Assembly: GCA_900552465.1 (NCBI GenBank)
Contig: URZO01000028.1
Coordinates: forward strand, 1 to 41,865
DNA length: 41,865 nucleotides
Origin: an uncultured Parabacteroides sp.
GTDB taxonomy: Bacteria > Bacteroidota > Bacteroidia > Bacteroidales > Tannerellaceae
Reading direction: 5' to 3'
Below, piece after piece: positions 7,728 to 16,643 of this stretch. Position 1 is the stretch's first letter, and every line of letters starts with the position of its first letter. The notes under the pieces were generated by a model that searched no databases, was not told the DNA's origin, and worked only from the letters and a program-made list of their open reading frames with translations. A program made the position numbers and the translations under genes.

Positions 7728-10718
7728 TTATTTCCCTCCATTGATTGCTTTATAGATAGCATCCTGTATGCGCGTCCGTATTTCGAGCGAGCTGAGTTTG
7801 TTGTTGGCCCGCGTCGGGTTCACGCGGTTGGACAGGAAGATATAGAGCAGGTTATTGTCCGGATCGACCCAGAAGCAGGTGCCGGTAAAACCGGTATGTC
7901 CGTAGACGGAGGCCGGCGCCAGACTGCCACATGGCGAACCTTTGCCCGCACCGGGAGCCGGTTTGTCGAAACCGAGACCGCGACGACAGGTCGGGCTTTT
8001 GCTTTGCGTGAAGAGGCGGGCGGTCTCCGGGGAGAGGTATTGCTCGCCACCATAAGTTCCCTGGTTCAGGTAGAGTTGCAGGACTTTCGCCAGATCGTCC
8101 GCATTAGAGAACAACCCGGCATTTCCGGAAACACCTCCCTGGAAAGCGGCCGCCTCGTCGTGCACATAACCGCGAAGCAGTTGGCGGCGGACAAACTGGT
8201 CGTTTTCCGTCGGGACAATGCAGGCCGTGTCCATGACATTCAGCGGATTGTAAGTCGTATGCCAGGCGCCGAGACGACTAAAGAACTGGTCGTGCAACAG
8301 GCGGTCCATCGGCTGCCCGGTCTGCTTTTCAACCATCATCTTCAGGAGGATGAAGTTGATGCAACTATATTTATACTTACCCCGCACCCCCAGACGGGAG
8401 TCTTTTATTTCCTGTATGATGGTGTCTTTAAAGGAATCGTGCAGGTACATACCGCGGGCTACTTCTGTCGTAAAGCCCGGTTTCTTCTTATTGGAGACAA
8501 GGTCGGGCAGGAAAGAGAAATCGTTGCGGACATACGTCTTGGCGTCGAAACGGACGGGATGCGTAGCGTTCTTTGCACCGCTGTAGAGGCTACCTTTATA
8601 GCTGTCCTTGTCGATCGCTTTCAAGTAGAAATTAATCGTAGGTGTCAGGCCGGACTGATGATAGAGCAGTTCCTTAATAAGCAGATTCTTCTTGTCGGAG
8701 TCTTTCAGTTCGGGGACGAAATCGGAAATCTTATTGTTCAGGGTGAACTTCTTTTCGTCGTAAGCCTTCATGACTGCCAGAAGCGTTCCGGCAGCTTTGG
8801 AGGAAGAGGCCAGGTCGTAGACCGAGTTTTCTTCAACCGGCTGTTTCCCGTCGTAGCTGAAATAGCCGAACGATTTATCATAAATAATCATCCCGTCCTT
8901 GGCAACCAGGACCTGGCAACCGGGAAAGGCTTTCTGCTCCAGTCCCTCCTCCACAATCGAGGCGATGACATCGAGGCGTTCGGGACTGGCGCCTACCTCT
9001 TCCGGCTCATGATAACCGAAGCGCGTCTTTTCAGTAAAGATACCCGTACCGGCCTGGTATAAGGTCGGGATAGAAACCGGCAGTTTGCCCTTGGCAGCAA
9101 CACCGCCGAAGATTACCTGCGCAGCGTATTCCTGGGCGAGCGGCGTCCCTTCGTAAGCCATCACCACAGCTTTGGCTTTCAGAATGGAGGCTTTATATTC
9201 CTTACAGAAATAGGGCAAGGTGAAAAAGGCATAGACCAACTCTTTCTTCCCGGCCAACTGGCGCAAGGCAAGACTTTCCGGGATACGCACCGTGTGGACG
9301 CCACAAATAATCACATCGTATTTCTCCAGTTTCCTATACACGTTCTGCACCTGCTGCGCCGTCGCATTCCTGCCGATACTGAAACAAGCGACCGAGTCAT
9401 AGCGGGAGAGCATCTGCTGGAACTCGTTGCCGGTGTCATCTCCGATAGAGAGGGCGGCAATCTTCTTCTTGTCCAACTGTTTCAGCGGCACGATATCTCC
9501 TTCATTCTTCATAAGCGTGATCGCCTCGGCATTCAGCTTTGCTGCCAGCCAGGCAGCATGGGGCGTGTTCAGCCGTCTGGACAAGCCTTTCGTGTCGATC
9601 GGGCGGTAGTTGTTCAGTCCGGCAATATATTTGTATTGCAAAATCTTGATGATCTTTGCTTCAATCTCTTCCCTGTCCAGGATGCCTTCTTCCAGCGCTT
9701 CCTTGACGGCGGCAAAATCATTGATCGGAGCAGCAGGAGCCAACAGGATATCGTTTCCGGCAAGAAGGGCCATGACGGACGGATTATCGGATTTACGGGT
9801 GGAGGCGCCTTTCATCGCTAACGCATCGGTGAAGCAAAGTCCCCGGAATCCTAAATCTTTTTGCAGCAGGTCGGTGACAACGGCACGCGACATGGAGACA
9901 GGTTTATTGCGAGCCTTATCCAACGCCGGGACATACAGGTGCCCGGTCATCACACCGGCATAGCCATCGTAGATATAGCGTTTGAAAGGGAGCAGCTCGA
10001 CACTGTCCAGTCGCGCCCGGTCGTGGTGGACGGCAGGCAGGGTGTAATGGGAATCTTCGTTCGTATCGCCATGGCCGGGAAAGTGTTTGGAGACGGAGAT
10101 AATCCCCTGCCCTTCCAGTCCGCGGGCATAAGCCAGTCCCTTGTCTGCAACCGCATTCGGATTCTCGCCGAAAGAGCGCAAACCGATCACCGGGTTATCG
10201 GTATTGCTGTTCACATCCATATCCGGGGCGAAGTTGATATGGATGCCCATCTCCTTGCATTGGCGGGCCACCTCTTTCCCATATTCGGTGATCAGGCTGT
10301 TGTCTTCGATTGCGCCCAGCATCATGTTCTTCGGGAAACGTGTCGTACCGGAGAGGCGCATCGATAGCCCCCACTCGCCGTCCAGCGAGACAAGCATCGG
10401 GACACGGGAGGCCTTTTGCAGACGGTTGGTCACCTCGGCCTGTGTCACCGGATCGCCTTTGTGGAACAGGATGCCGCCTATCTTGACCTCATTGACATAC
10501 CGCATCAGGCGTTGCATATTGCGGGTGTCGGACTTCGGATTGGCGATCACCATAAAGAGCTGTCCGATACGTTCGTCGTAGCTCATCGCATCAAAGACAG
10601 AGTCTACCCAATGGTTCATCTTCGCCTGGTCCGCAGCCCGGTAAAGGTTCGGTGTCGTCTGCGCCAGAGCGGATAAAAACGTGACACAACTAAACAGGAG
10701 GATATATATTTTCTTCAT
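7728..10718 (-). CDS. GH3 beta-N-acetylglucosaminidase fused to a serine beta-lactamase-type domain
   Basis: A 996-residue exported protein with signal peptide at residues 1-19. Residues about 35-370 form a glycoside hydrolase family 3 barrel of the NagZ type: KHFPGHGDTNEDSH (211-224) is the acid/base loop and D298 in LCFTDALAMKGA is the likely nucleophile. Residues about 390-560 form the GH3 C-terminal sandwich. Residues about 580-990 form a class C beta-lactamase/DD-peptidase-like domain with S638-x-x-K641 and an HTG triad at 941-943; the Y-x-N position reads Y784-S-C. This fusion is common in Bacteroidetes and is thought to act on peptidoglycan in the periplasm. Substrate and beta-lactam activity are not shown. 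A -7 box lies at 10772-10779. Confidence 0.93.
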   Translation of the reverse strand: MKKIYILLFSCVTFLSALAQTTPNLYRAADQAKMNHWVDSVFDAMSYDERIGQLFMVIANPKSDTRNMQRLMRYVNEVKIGGILFHKGDPVTQAEVTNRLQKASRVPMLVSLDGEWGLSMRLSGTTRFPKNMMLGAIEDNSLITEYGKEVARQCKEMGIHINFAPDMDVNSNTDNPVIGLRSFGENPNAVADKGLAYARGLEGQGIISVSKHFPGHGDTNEDSHYTLPAVHHDRARLDSVELLPFKRYIYDGYAGVMTGHLYVPALDKARNKPVSMSRAVVTDLLQKDLGFRGLCFTDALAMKGASTRKSDNPSVMALLAGNDILLAPAAPINDFAAVKEALEEGILDREEIEAKIIKILQYKYIAGLNNYRPIDTKGLSRRLNTPHAAWLAAKLNAEAITLMKNEGDIVPLKQLDKKKIAALSIGDDTGNEFQQMLSRYDSVACFSIGRNATAQQVQNVYRKLEKYDVIICGVHTVRIPESLALRQLAGKKELVYAFFTLPYFCKEYKASILKAKAVVMAYEGTPLAQEYAAQVIFGGVAAKGKLPVSIPTLYQAGTGIFTEKTRFGYHEPEEVGASPERLDVIASIVEEGLEQKAFPGCQVLVAKDGMIIYDKSFGYFSYDGKQPVEENSVYDLASSSKAAGTLLAVMKAYDEKKFTLNNKISDFVPELKDSDKKNLLIKELLYHQSGLTPTINFYLKAIDKDSYKGSLYSGAKNATHPVRFDAKTYVRNDFSFLPDLVSNKKKPGFTTEVARGMYLHDSFKDTIIQEIKDSRLGVRGKYKYSCINFILLKMMVEKQTGQPMDRLLHDQFFSRLGAWHTTYNPLNVMDTACIVPTENDQFVRRQLLRGYVHDEAAAFQGGVSGNAGLFSNADDLAKVLQLYLNQGTYGGEQYLSPETARLFTQSKSPTCRRGLGFDKPAPGAGKGSPCGSLAPASVYGHTGFTGTCFWVDPDNNLLYIFLSNRVNPTRANNKLSSLEIRTRIQDAIYKAINGGK

Positions 10719-10771
10719 CTTAACTTCCTTACTTCATCAAATATTAAACAAATCCCGAGAATATTGCACAC

Positions 10772-10779
10772 CAAAAGTA
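10772..10779 (-). promoter_or_regulatory. -7 promoter box of the GH3 fusion gene
   Basis: CAAAAGTA on the plus strand is TACTTTTG on the minus strand, an exact TAnnTTTG. It stands back to back with the plus-strand promoter at 10802-10809. Confidence 0.5.
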
Positions 10780-10801
10780 AGAATTTTACCCTGATATTTC
10801 C

Positions 10802-10809
10802 TACCTTTG
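10802..10809 (+). promoter_or_regulatory. -7 promoter box of the NIPSNAP-esterase operon
   Basis: TACCTTTG is an exact TAnnTTTG match. Transcription would start near 10816, leaving a leader of about 36 nt before the ATG at 10852. Confidence 0.55.
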
Positions 10810-10851
10810 GGGAGTTTACTAATTATTTTTTAATTCAAATTCTATCAAACC

Positions 10852-11625
10852 ATGCAGAGAAGACACTTTATGAAACTGACCGGCCTGCTGGCCACTCTCC
10901 CGGCGATCAACGGAATAGCCGCGACCACAGAAAAAACCGCTTCCTCAAAGAAGCAGATCTACGAATGGCGCATCTACACACTGGAAGGAGACGGAGACGG
11001 CCTGGATGCCTTTTTCCGTGACACCCTGATCCCGGCCTATAACCGGAAGAATATCAAAGCCGGCGCTTTCGCCCCCTACAAGAAAGAAGAAAAGGAACGC
11101 CGCCTGCTGTTGTTCGTCTATCCCGACATCGACACCTATTATAAGGTAAAGAAGGATATATGGAAAGACACCACGTTCCGGAAAGCCGCCCAACCTTTCT
11201 TCGACCAGACGGCTCCCAAGCCAGCCTACTTCAACTTCGAAAGCTACCTTTGCGAAGCATTCGACAAAATCCCAACGATGCGAATGCCGGACAAGAACCG
11301 GACGCTTCTGGAATTGCGCACTTACCACAGCCCGAACGAAGAGGCAAACCAGCGAAAAATAGCCATGTTCAACAACGACGAGATCGATATATTCGACAAA
11401 GTAGGCGTCAACTCCGTCTGCTACGGCGAGATAATGGCCGGACCGATCATGCCGGCGATCATGTACCTCACCTGGTACAAGGACGAACCGACACGCGCAG
11501 AAGCCTGGAACAAGTTCGGCAAGCACCCCGACTGGCAACGGATCAAAGATATGCCCGAATATGCCTACACGGCAACCCGGAACACCAGCCTGTTCCTTTC
11601 GCCATTGCCCTATTCGCAAATATAA
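10852..11625 (+). CDS. NIPSNAP family protein with twin-arginine-like leader
   Basis: A 257-residue protein. The N-terminus MQRRHFMKLTGLLATLP fits a Tat signal (R-R-x-F-x-K), followed by a hydrophobic stretch and cleavage near GIAA. Two ferredoxin-like NIPSNAP modules follow: IYEWRIYTLEGDGDGLDAFF (about residues 41-60) and LLELRTYHSPNEEANQRKIA (about 156-175), with the second half ending at the C-terminus. Members are of uncertain function; bacterial exported ones often sit next to carbohydrate enzymes. Its stop is 12 bp before the esterase gene, so the two form an operon and may act in the same periplasmic step. Whether the host has a Tat system cannot be seen here. Confidence 0.85.
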   Translation: MQRRHFMKLTGLLATLPAINGIAATTEKTASSKKQIYEWRIYTLEGDGDGLDAFFRDTLIPAYNRKNIKAGAFAPYKKEEKERRLLLFVYPDIDTYYKVKKDIWKDTTFRKAAQPFFDQTAPKPAYFNFESYLCEAFDKIPTMRMPDKNRTLLELRTYHSPNEEANQRKIAMFNNDEIDIFDKVGVNSVCYGEIMAGPIMPAIMYLTWYKDEPTRAEAWNKFGKHPDWQRIKDMPEYAYTATRNTSLFLSPLPYSQI

Positions 11626-11637
11626 AAGAATCATACC

Positions 11638-12873
11638 ATGAAGCAAAGATTGTCCATCCTGTTACTTTTAGCATTCAGCCTGCTCGGCCTGCACGCACAG
11701 AATGCAGAAGAAGCCAACTACGACGAAAGCAAGATTCCGCCGTTCACCCTGCCCACTCTGCTGGAAACAGCAAGCGGCCAGAAAGTTACCACCCCGCAAC
11801 AATGGGAGCAGACCAGGCGTCCCGAATTGCTTTCCATCTTTGCCGAACAGGTATATGGTAAAATGCCCGAGGGCAAAGTGGATGTCTCCTACGAAAAGCT
11901 GGACGACAACCACAGCGCCCTCGACGGCAGCGCCACCCGCAAACAGATCGAGATCACGTTCAGCCGCAACGGCGTCGAACGGAAAGCCCTGCTGCTAATG
12001 TACCTGCCGAACCATGTCAAGACCAAAGTGCCGGTCTTCCTGCACTTCAATTTCCAGGGAAACCAGACGGTCTCTGCAGACCCGGAGATTATCCCTTCGC
12101 AATACTCCAAAGAAGCCCGGGGCAACCAAGCCTTCCGCTGGCCGTTGCAGAAGATCATCGACGCCGGTTACGGCCTTGCCACCGTCCATTATTTCGACTT
12201 CTTCCCCGACGACAAAGACAAGCATGCGGAAAGCATCCTCGCCCTCTTCGGCTACAAACCCGGCGATGATATCCCGACAGACGGCGGACAGGCCATTGCC
12301 GCTTGGGCCTGGGGCAACAGCCGTGTGATGGATTATCTGGAAACAGACTGGCAGGTGGATGCATCCAAAGTGATCCTTATGGGACATTCCCGTCTCGGAA
12401 AAGCAGCACTCTGGGCCGGTGCCTTAGATACGCGTTTCGCCATCGTCGTCGCCAACGAATCCGGTTGCGGCGGTGCAGCCTTGTCCAGACGACAGGTAGG
12501 CGAGACGGTCAACCGCATCAACAATGTATTCCCGCATTGGTTCTGCAAGAACTTCCGCCGGTATAACAAGAAAGAAAACGACCTGCCAATCGACCAGCAC
12601 GAACTGCTCGCCCTCATCGCTCCCCGCCCGCTTTATGTGGCAAGTGCCGAAGGCGACCGCTGGTCCGATCCGAAAGGAGAATTCCTTTCCGCCTCATACG
12701 CCGGAGACGTCTACCACCTCTACGGAATGAAAGGATTGGAGACAACCACCCTTCCGGCCGTCAACACTTCGATCGGAGACCGCGTCGCCTACCACATCCG
12801 TACCGGTGTGCACGACGTGACGGATTTCGACTGGGAGAACTACATCCGGTTTGCGGATAAGTGGTTGAAATGA
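11638..12873 (+). CDS. CE15-like glucuronoyl esterase / alpha/beta hydrolase, secreted
   Basis: A 411-residue exported alpha/beta hydrolase (signal peptide MKQRLSILLLLAFSLLGLHA, residues 1-20). The nucleophile elbow GHSRLGK (249-255) places catalytic Ser251; most eukaryotic CE15 enzymes have G-C-S-R-x-G-K, and many bacterial ones have H here as in this protein. E274 in VANESGCGGAAL and H392 in GVHDVTDFDW complete the likely triad. LIAPRPLYVASAEGDRWSDP (327-346) is also characteristic of the family. CE15 enzymes cleave esters between glucuronoxylan and lignin alcohols; in gut Bacteroidetes the physiological target may be another uronic ester. It is the second gene of the NIPSNAP operon. Confidence 0.88.
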   Translation: MKQRLSILLLLAFSLLGLHAQNAEEANYDESKIPPFTLPTLLETASGQKVTTPQQWEQTRRPELLSIFAEQVYGKMPEGKVDVSYEKLDDNHSALDGSATRKQIEITFSRNGVERKALLLMYLPNHVKTKVPVFLHFNFQGNQTVSADPEIIPSQYSKEARGNQAFRWPLQKIIDAGYGLATVHYFDFFPDDKDKHAESILALFGYKPGDDIPTDGGQAIAAWAWGNSRVMDYLETDWQVDASKVILMGHSRLGKAALWAGALDTRFAIVVANESGCGGAALSRRQVGETVNRINNVFPHWFCKNFRRYNKKENDLPIDQHELLALIAPRPLYVASAEGDRWSDPKGEFLSASYAGDVYHLYGMKGLETTTLPAVNTSIGDRVAYHIRTGVHDVTDFDWENYIRFADKWLK

Positions 12874-12893
12874 AATTTATTTCAAGTTCCTTC

Positions 12894-12924
12894 TTGCGTA
12901 TCAAATAATTATTTCGTTACTTTG
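12894..12924 (+). promoter_or_regulatory. rplS promoter
   Basis: A -33-like TTG (12894-12896) and a -7-like TTACTTTG (12917-12924) with about 20-21 bp spacing fit the Bacteroidetes sigma-ABfr pattern with one mismatch in the -7 box. The leader to the rplS ATG at 13011 would be about 80 nt; it contains only a weak CGGG/CCCG hairpin. Confidence 0.5.
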
Positions 12925-13010
12925 CATCCGCTTTGCGTAATCTCTGTCGGGACAAGGTTGCCCGTTACATTGCGTTTCATTAATAAATACAATTAAAAAG
13001 CTATAAAACA

Positions 13011-13358
13011 ATGGATTTAATTAAAGTTGTAAACGAAGCGTTTGCTACAAAGAAGGAATATCCTTCATTCAAGAGTGGTGACACTATTACAGTAGCTTAC
13101 CGTATCAAAGAAGGTAACAAGGAACGTATCCAGCAGTACAGAGGTGTTGTAATCCGCATCTCAGGTCACGGCGACAAGAAACGCTTCACTGTTCGTAAGA
13201 TGTCTGAAAACGTAGGTGTAGAACGTATTTTCCCGATCGAATCTCCGTTTATCGAAAGCATCACTGTAAACAAATTTGGTAAAGTACGTCGCGCCAAGCT
13301 GTATTATCTGCGTGCTCTTACCGGTAAGAAAGCAAGAATCAAAGAAAGAAGAGTGTAA
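13011..13358 (+). CDS. rplS: 50S ribosomal protein L19
   Basis: A 115-residue large-subunit protein sitting near the 30S interface. Landmarks are FKSGDTITVAYRIKEGNKER (about residues 20-39), the central FTVRKMSENVGVERIFPIES (59-78), and the C-terminal KVRRAKLYYLRALTGKKARI (91-110). It is transcribed alone: a promoter lies upstream and a strong terminator follows directly. Codon use (GTA, GGT, GCT) is that of a highly expressed gene and differs from the GCC/GTC-rich neighbours. Confidence 0.98.
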   Translation: MDLIKVVNEAFATKKEYPSFKSGDTITVAYRIKEGNKERIQQYRGVVIRISGHGDKKRFTVRKMSENVGVERIFPIESPFIESITVNKFGKVRRAKLYYLRALTGKKARIKERRV

Positions 13359-13382
13359 TCTCTCTGGTTCGATTGCCATACG

Positions 13383-13417
13383 AAAAAGCCGTCCGATTCA
13401 TTTCGGGCGGCTTTTTT
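13383..13417. terminator. Bidirectional intrinsic terminator after rplS
   Basis: A-run, stem GCCGTCCGA pairing with TCGGGCGGC (one G-T pair, loop TTCATT), then a T-run. The flanking A- and T-runs let it serve rplS from the left and the propeller gene from the right. Confidence 0.9.
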
Positions 13418-13421
13418 GTTG

Positions 13422-13471
13422 TGCCTGTCCGTTCCGGATGCGATGCCTGTCGCTTTGCGGACGGACAGGCA
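13422..13471. repeat. 11-bp inverted repeat between terminator and propeller gene
   Basis: TGCCTGTCCGT (13422-13432) pairs perfectly with ACGGACAGGCA (13461-13471). A partial direct copy, ATGCCTGTCG, lies in the loop (13443-13452). It sits just downstream of the propeller gene and could add to its 3' end structure. Confidence 0.5.
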
Positions 13472-13505
13472 TCGGATAAAAAACCTATAAGCACCGGTTT
13501 GCAGA

Positions 13506-14633
13506 TTATTTCAATGTCGCGATAATGACCAGCGGATTCCGGTCGTTTGCCTGCTGCCGCCAACTGACCAGCGATCTGCCGTCGGCAGACATGACCTTCG
13601 GGAAGAAGTAATCACCCGAAGCGCCTTTTATAAAGTCGGGCATCGCATCGCCATCCTCTCCCAGAACTTTTAGGTCTTCATCCGAATATTTCAGCATCAG
13701 GCTACGGGCCGAACCGCTACGGAGGTTGTAGAGATTCGTGCCGTACATCATCCGTTGTTTGCCCATATCCGTGAATACTGTCGTAAAGGCGAGATAATCG
13801 TTGCCTTGCCCTAAGAAAGTGACCATCGGCATCTCGGTAAAGAGCATGTTCTGAAGTTCTTCCATAGACTGATATTCGTAACGCCGGGACTCTTTAGAAG
13901 CCCATTTGCCGAAATCAATCCGGTAAGCCGGCCGGAGCAGATGCTTCTTGCTGTCAACACGGAAGATTGTGTCGCAAAGGAGCCGCTTCAACAGCAACCC
14001 GTCAGCCGTCTGAAAGAACTTTCCCTCACCAGGGGCAAACCAGGAAGCCTTCGGCTCATATTGTCTCGTATAAGGAATTGCTGCCAATACGCCGTCTGCA
14101 TCAAAGAACTCGATACAGTTTTTCTCCGTTCCCTTGAAATTAGACTTGAAGCCGGCAAAGCGCTCTCCGTCCAACGGATAGAAATCAAAATAGGTATTAG
14201 CGGGCGACTTGACAGTCTTCAGCCATCGGCCGTCCAGCGAGAAGACCTTCACCGCCCCGGCAAAGTCAAGCACATACACCTTGCCTTCCCTGACCTGAAC
14301 CACATTCGCTCCTTTGAAGACTTCTTCCGGTCCTTCGCCCGTACGGAACACCCGGTTCAGGAACTTGCCCGAACGTTCGAACAGCAGGCCGTCGACCAAC
14401 AGATACTTGTCGAACACATGAAGTTTATAAATGGCGGGAAGTAGCAACGAGTCGGACGTTTCCAGTTGGATAATCTCCACCGAAGAGGCAATATCCCGGA
14501 GTGGGACTTCCGCCGGTTCCTCTATCTGTTGTCCGATACCGATTACCGGAAGTTCGGCAATACGGTCTGTTTTACCTGTGCAGGAGACTACGAGGCCAAG
14601 GCACAAAGCCAGCCAAAATGCGTGTACTTTCAT
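13506..14633 (-). CDS. 6-bladed beta-propeller lipoprotein (BF3164-like)
   Basis: 375 residues with a lipoprotein signal (LCLGLVVSC, lipidated Cys18). The body shows repeated short beta-sheet units typical of the Bacteroidetes 6-bladed propeller lipoproteins: YKLHVFDKYLLVD, then RSGKFLNRVFRTGEGPEEV, whose G-x-G-P-E-E is a family hallmark, then FPLDGERF and a final YFFPKVMSADGRSLVSWRQ. Function of the family is not established; it is presumably a periplasmic or surface ligand-binding or scaffold protein. The closing part resembles the end of the propeller in the neighbouring regulator (FFPEQMSVDGRHLIAFR), so the two are paralogues. It has its own -7 box at 14667-14674. Confidence 0.85.
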   Translation of the reverse strand: MKVHAFWLALCLGLVVSCTGKTDRIAELPVIGIGQQIEEPAEVPLRDIASSVEIIQLETSDSLLLPAIYKLHVFDKYLLVDGLLFERSGKFLNRVFRTGEGPEEVFKGANVVQVREGKVYVLDFAGAVKVFSLDGRWLKTVKSPANTYFDFYPLDGERFAGFKSNFKGTEKNCIEFFDADGVLAAIPYTRQYEPKASWFAPGEGKFFQTADGLLLKRLLCDTIFRVDSKKHLLRPAYRIDFGKWASKESRRYEYQSMEELQNMLFTEMPMVTFLGQGNDYLAFTTVFTDMGKQRMMYGTNLYNLRSGSARSLMLKYSDEDLKVLGEDGDAMPDFIKGASGDYFFPKVMSADGRSLVSWRQQANDRNPLVIIATLK

Positions 14634-14666
14634 AACATAAAGAATTTGTGTTTATCAATCATATCA

Positions 14667-14674
14667 CAAAAGTA
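14667..14674 (-). promoter_or_regulatory. -7 promoter box of the propeller lipoprotein gene
   Basis: CAAAAGTA on the plus strand is TACTTTTG on the minus strand, an exact TAnnTTTG, 34 bp before the ATG at 14633. Confidence 0.5.
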
Positions 14675-14784
14675 CAGGAAGAAACAAAGCCTCCGTCCAA
14701 ACAAGCCTTGACAAACGCTTTGACGGAAAATATTAATGTTCAGCACTTTACAAAGAGAAGCCCACTAACGAACCGGACAACGTA

Positions 14785-16503
14785 TCAGAAGTTCTGCAAA
14801 TAAACATCCAGATTAACCTCCGCTCCCAGCCCGATCCGCTTCTTTATCCGGTTCTTCGACTTGGTAATGGCAGCCGGTGTATTATTGAAGATCACGCTCA
14901 GTTCCCGGTTCGCCAATCCGGCCTTCAGGAGACAGCAGGTTTCAATATCGTGTTTCGTCAGTTCGGGATATGTTTCCCGAAGGCGGGTGGCAAAACCGCG
15001 ATACAAGTTATCCGTCACCCGGCAAAGATGTTCATATTCTTTCTCACCGATAAAGACGTAGGACGGTTCTGCCTTCAACTTCATAAAGAGATGATATCCG
15101 CGTAGCTCTTCGTTCTTCATCTCGAGTTGGCGTATCCGTTGTTCCAATCCGGCAGACGGTTCACGGTTCGTCTCCTGCTCCCGGCGATAATGTTCCAAAG
15201 CCTGTTCGTTCTCTGCCAGCTGCCGGCTAATCCGGTTCAACGCCCGTTCATTCTTTCTGTACCGGAAAAATCCGTACCCGCTGAGCAAGGCTGCCAGAAG
15301 TAGGATTGGAAGAAAGACTTTTATCCGGGAGGCCAGTGAAACCGGACGTAATGCAGCCAGCGGGTCCTCCTTCAGGCGGGCAATCACCAGCACTTGGTGG
15401 TCCATTCCCATGCCCCGGAAAGCGATCAAGTGACGACCGTCGACAGACATCTGCTCCGGAAAGAAGTTATCCCAGTTCGCGAAAGGAGGCATATAGGCAG
15501 TCGTGTCGTACAAGAGCCGGCTCTGCCGTCCCATATCGTCCGTCGACATCTTCAGTTCCAGGCTATAGGTCTTCCCGCTTTTGCGGTCGTAACAATGGGT
15601 GGCATAGACCTGTTTCTGCCATTCGACAGAGCTGTAGACGGTAGAAAGCCACAGAGTCAAACGAGACTCACCGAGTAGCAAGACATAGGGCGTACGACAA
15701 AAGAGTTCCGTCTCCGGCTGCTCCAAAACATAGCGAAGCGAGTCGACCCCTCCGAGCGAATCCAGTTTCAACAGGTAAGAAGGATGCAAACCGTTCATCT
15801 CTCCGGATGCTTCATAAATCGTATCGTTCAGCAGTTCCTTAAACAGCAGCCTTCCGGCTGTCCACACAAACTGTCCGTCACGCCGGAAGGTGAAATAGCC
15901 TTTCGGCCTCCCGAACACCTTCCGATAAGGCAGGCGGTTGAAGACCGTATCGGCATTATAAAAGATCATCCGGTCACGTTCGTTCCCGCTGCTGTTCACC
16001 CGGTAACCGGCAAGCGTCCGGGCACTTGCTACTCCGACAGCATCCAGATGACCGGCAGGGGAAGGAATCGTCTCCACCAGACGTCCACTCTGGGTATAGA
16101 CTTTTGTCAAGCCGTCCCGGTCCGTGATGTAAACAAGTCCGTTATGTTCATTCAGGACAAAGCATTCGGTATATTCATCCGCTCCGTCTCCCTTACGTGC
16201 AATCGTCCGAAGCGAATCGCCCTTCCGGTCGAGCAGCAGGCAACTATTCTCTCCAGCAACTACAAACCCGCTGTCGAGCATCATAATGCGGTCGCGCTGG
16301 AAGGAGAAAGGAATCCGGACGATCTCCACCGTATCGGCCACACTGCTCAACATCACCGTCCGGGGCGACAAACAACCGGAACCGATCCCGACAGTCTCCG
16401 ACCCTCTCCCGCTCTTTCCACACGCAAGACAACCGACCAGGAAGAGTGCCGTCAGCATCATTCCCAGCATCATCCGGATATAATTCAAACCGTATCGAAG
16501 CAT
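14785..16503 (-). CDS. Membrane-anchored regulator: 6-bladed propeller, TM helix, coiled coil, LuxR-like HTH
   Basis: 572 residues. An N-terminal signal/anchor (residues 10-28) includes a lipobox-like LFLVGC ending at Cys25. Residues about 45-378 are a propeller of the same family as the neighbouring lipoprotein (RKGDGADEYTE at 103-113 replaces the G-x-G-P-E-E turn). A single membrane helix lies at about 394-416 followed by basic residues. Residues about 417-470 are a Q/E-rich coiled coil, and 510-556 hold a helix-turn-helix of LuxR/response-regulator type (LTKHDIETCCLLKAGLANRE, then a recognition helix ending RIKKRIG). It looks like a one-protein sensor that reads a periplasmic signal and controls genes directly. 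Target unknown; the paralogue downstream is an obvious candidate. Confidence 0.85.
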   Translation of the reverse strand: MLRYGLNYIRMMLGMMLTALFLVGCLACGKSGRGSETVGIGSGCLSPRTVMLSSVADTVEIVRIPFSFQRDRIMMLDSGFVVAGENSCLLLDRKGDSLRTIARKGDGADEYTECFVLNEHNGLVYITDRDGLTKVYTQSGRLVETIPSPAGHLDAVGVASARTLAGYRVNSSGNERDRMIFYNADTVFNRLPYRKVFGRPKGYFTFRRDGQFVWTAGRLLFKELLNDTIYEASGEMNGLHPSYLLKLDSLGGVDSLRYVLEQPETELFCRTPYVLLLGESRLTLWLSTVYSSVEWQKQVYATHCYDRKSGKTYSLELKMSTDDMGRQSRLLYDTTAYMPPFANWDNFFPEQMSVDGRHLIAFRGMGMDHQVLVIARLKEDPLAALRPVSLASRIKVFLPILLLAALLSGYGFFRYRKNERALNRISRQLAENEQALEHYRREQETNREPSAGLEQRIRQLEMKNEELRGYHLFMKLKAEPSYVFIGEKEYEHLCRVTDNLYRGFATRLRETYPELTKHDIETCCLLKAGLANRELSVIFNNTPAAITKSKNRIKKRIGLGAEVNLDVYLQNF

Positions 16504-16643
16504 ATTCCCACTTTTTGGAGCATAAAGATATGGAATAATCCTGCCCGTGAACCGTCCACCCCTAAAAGTATTTATAAAATGTAAAGAGCAGGAACAAAGC
16601 TACAGCAGGCGTTGTTTGTCTGGAAACTCAAAAAGATGATTCT

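Noticed and set aside
7896..9062. 388-residue plus-strand open frame antisense to the GH3 fusion
   Set aside because: The minus strand encodes clear catalytic motifs; the plus frame has none.
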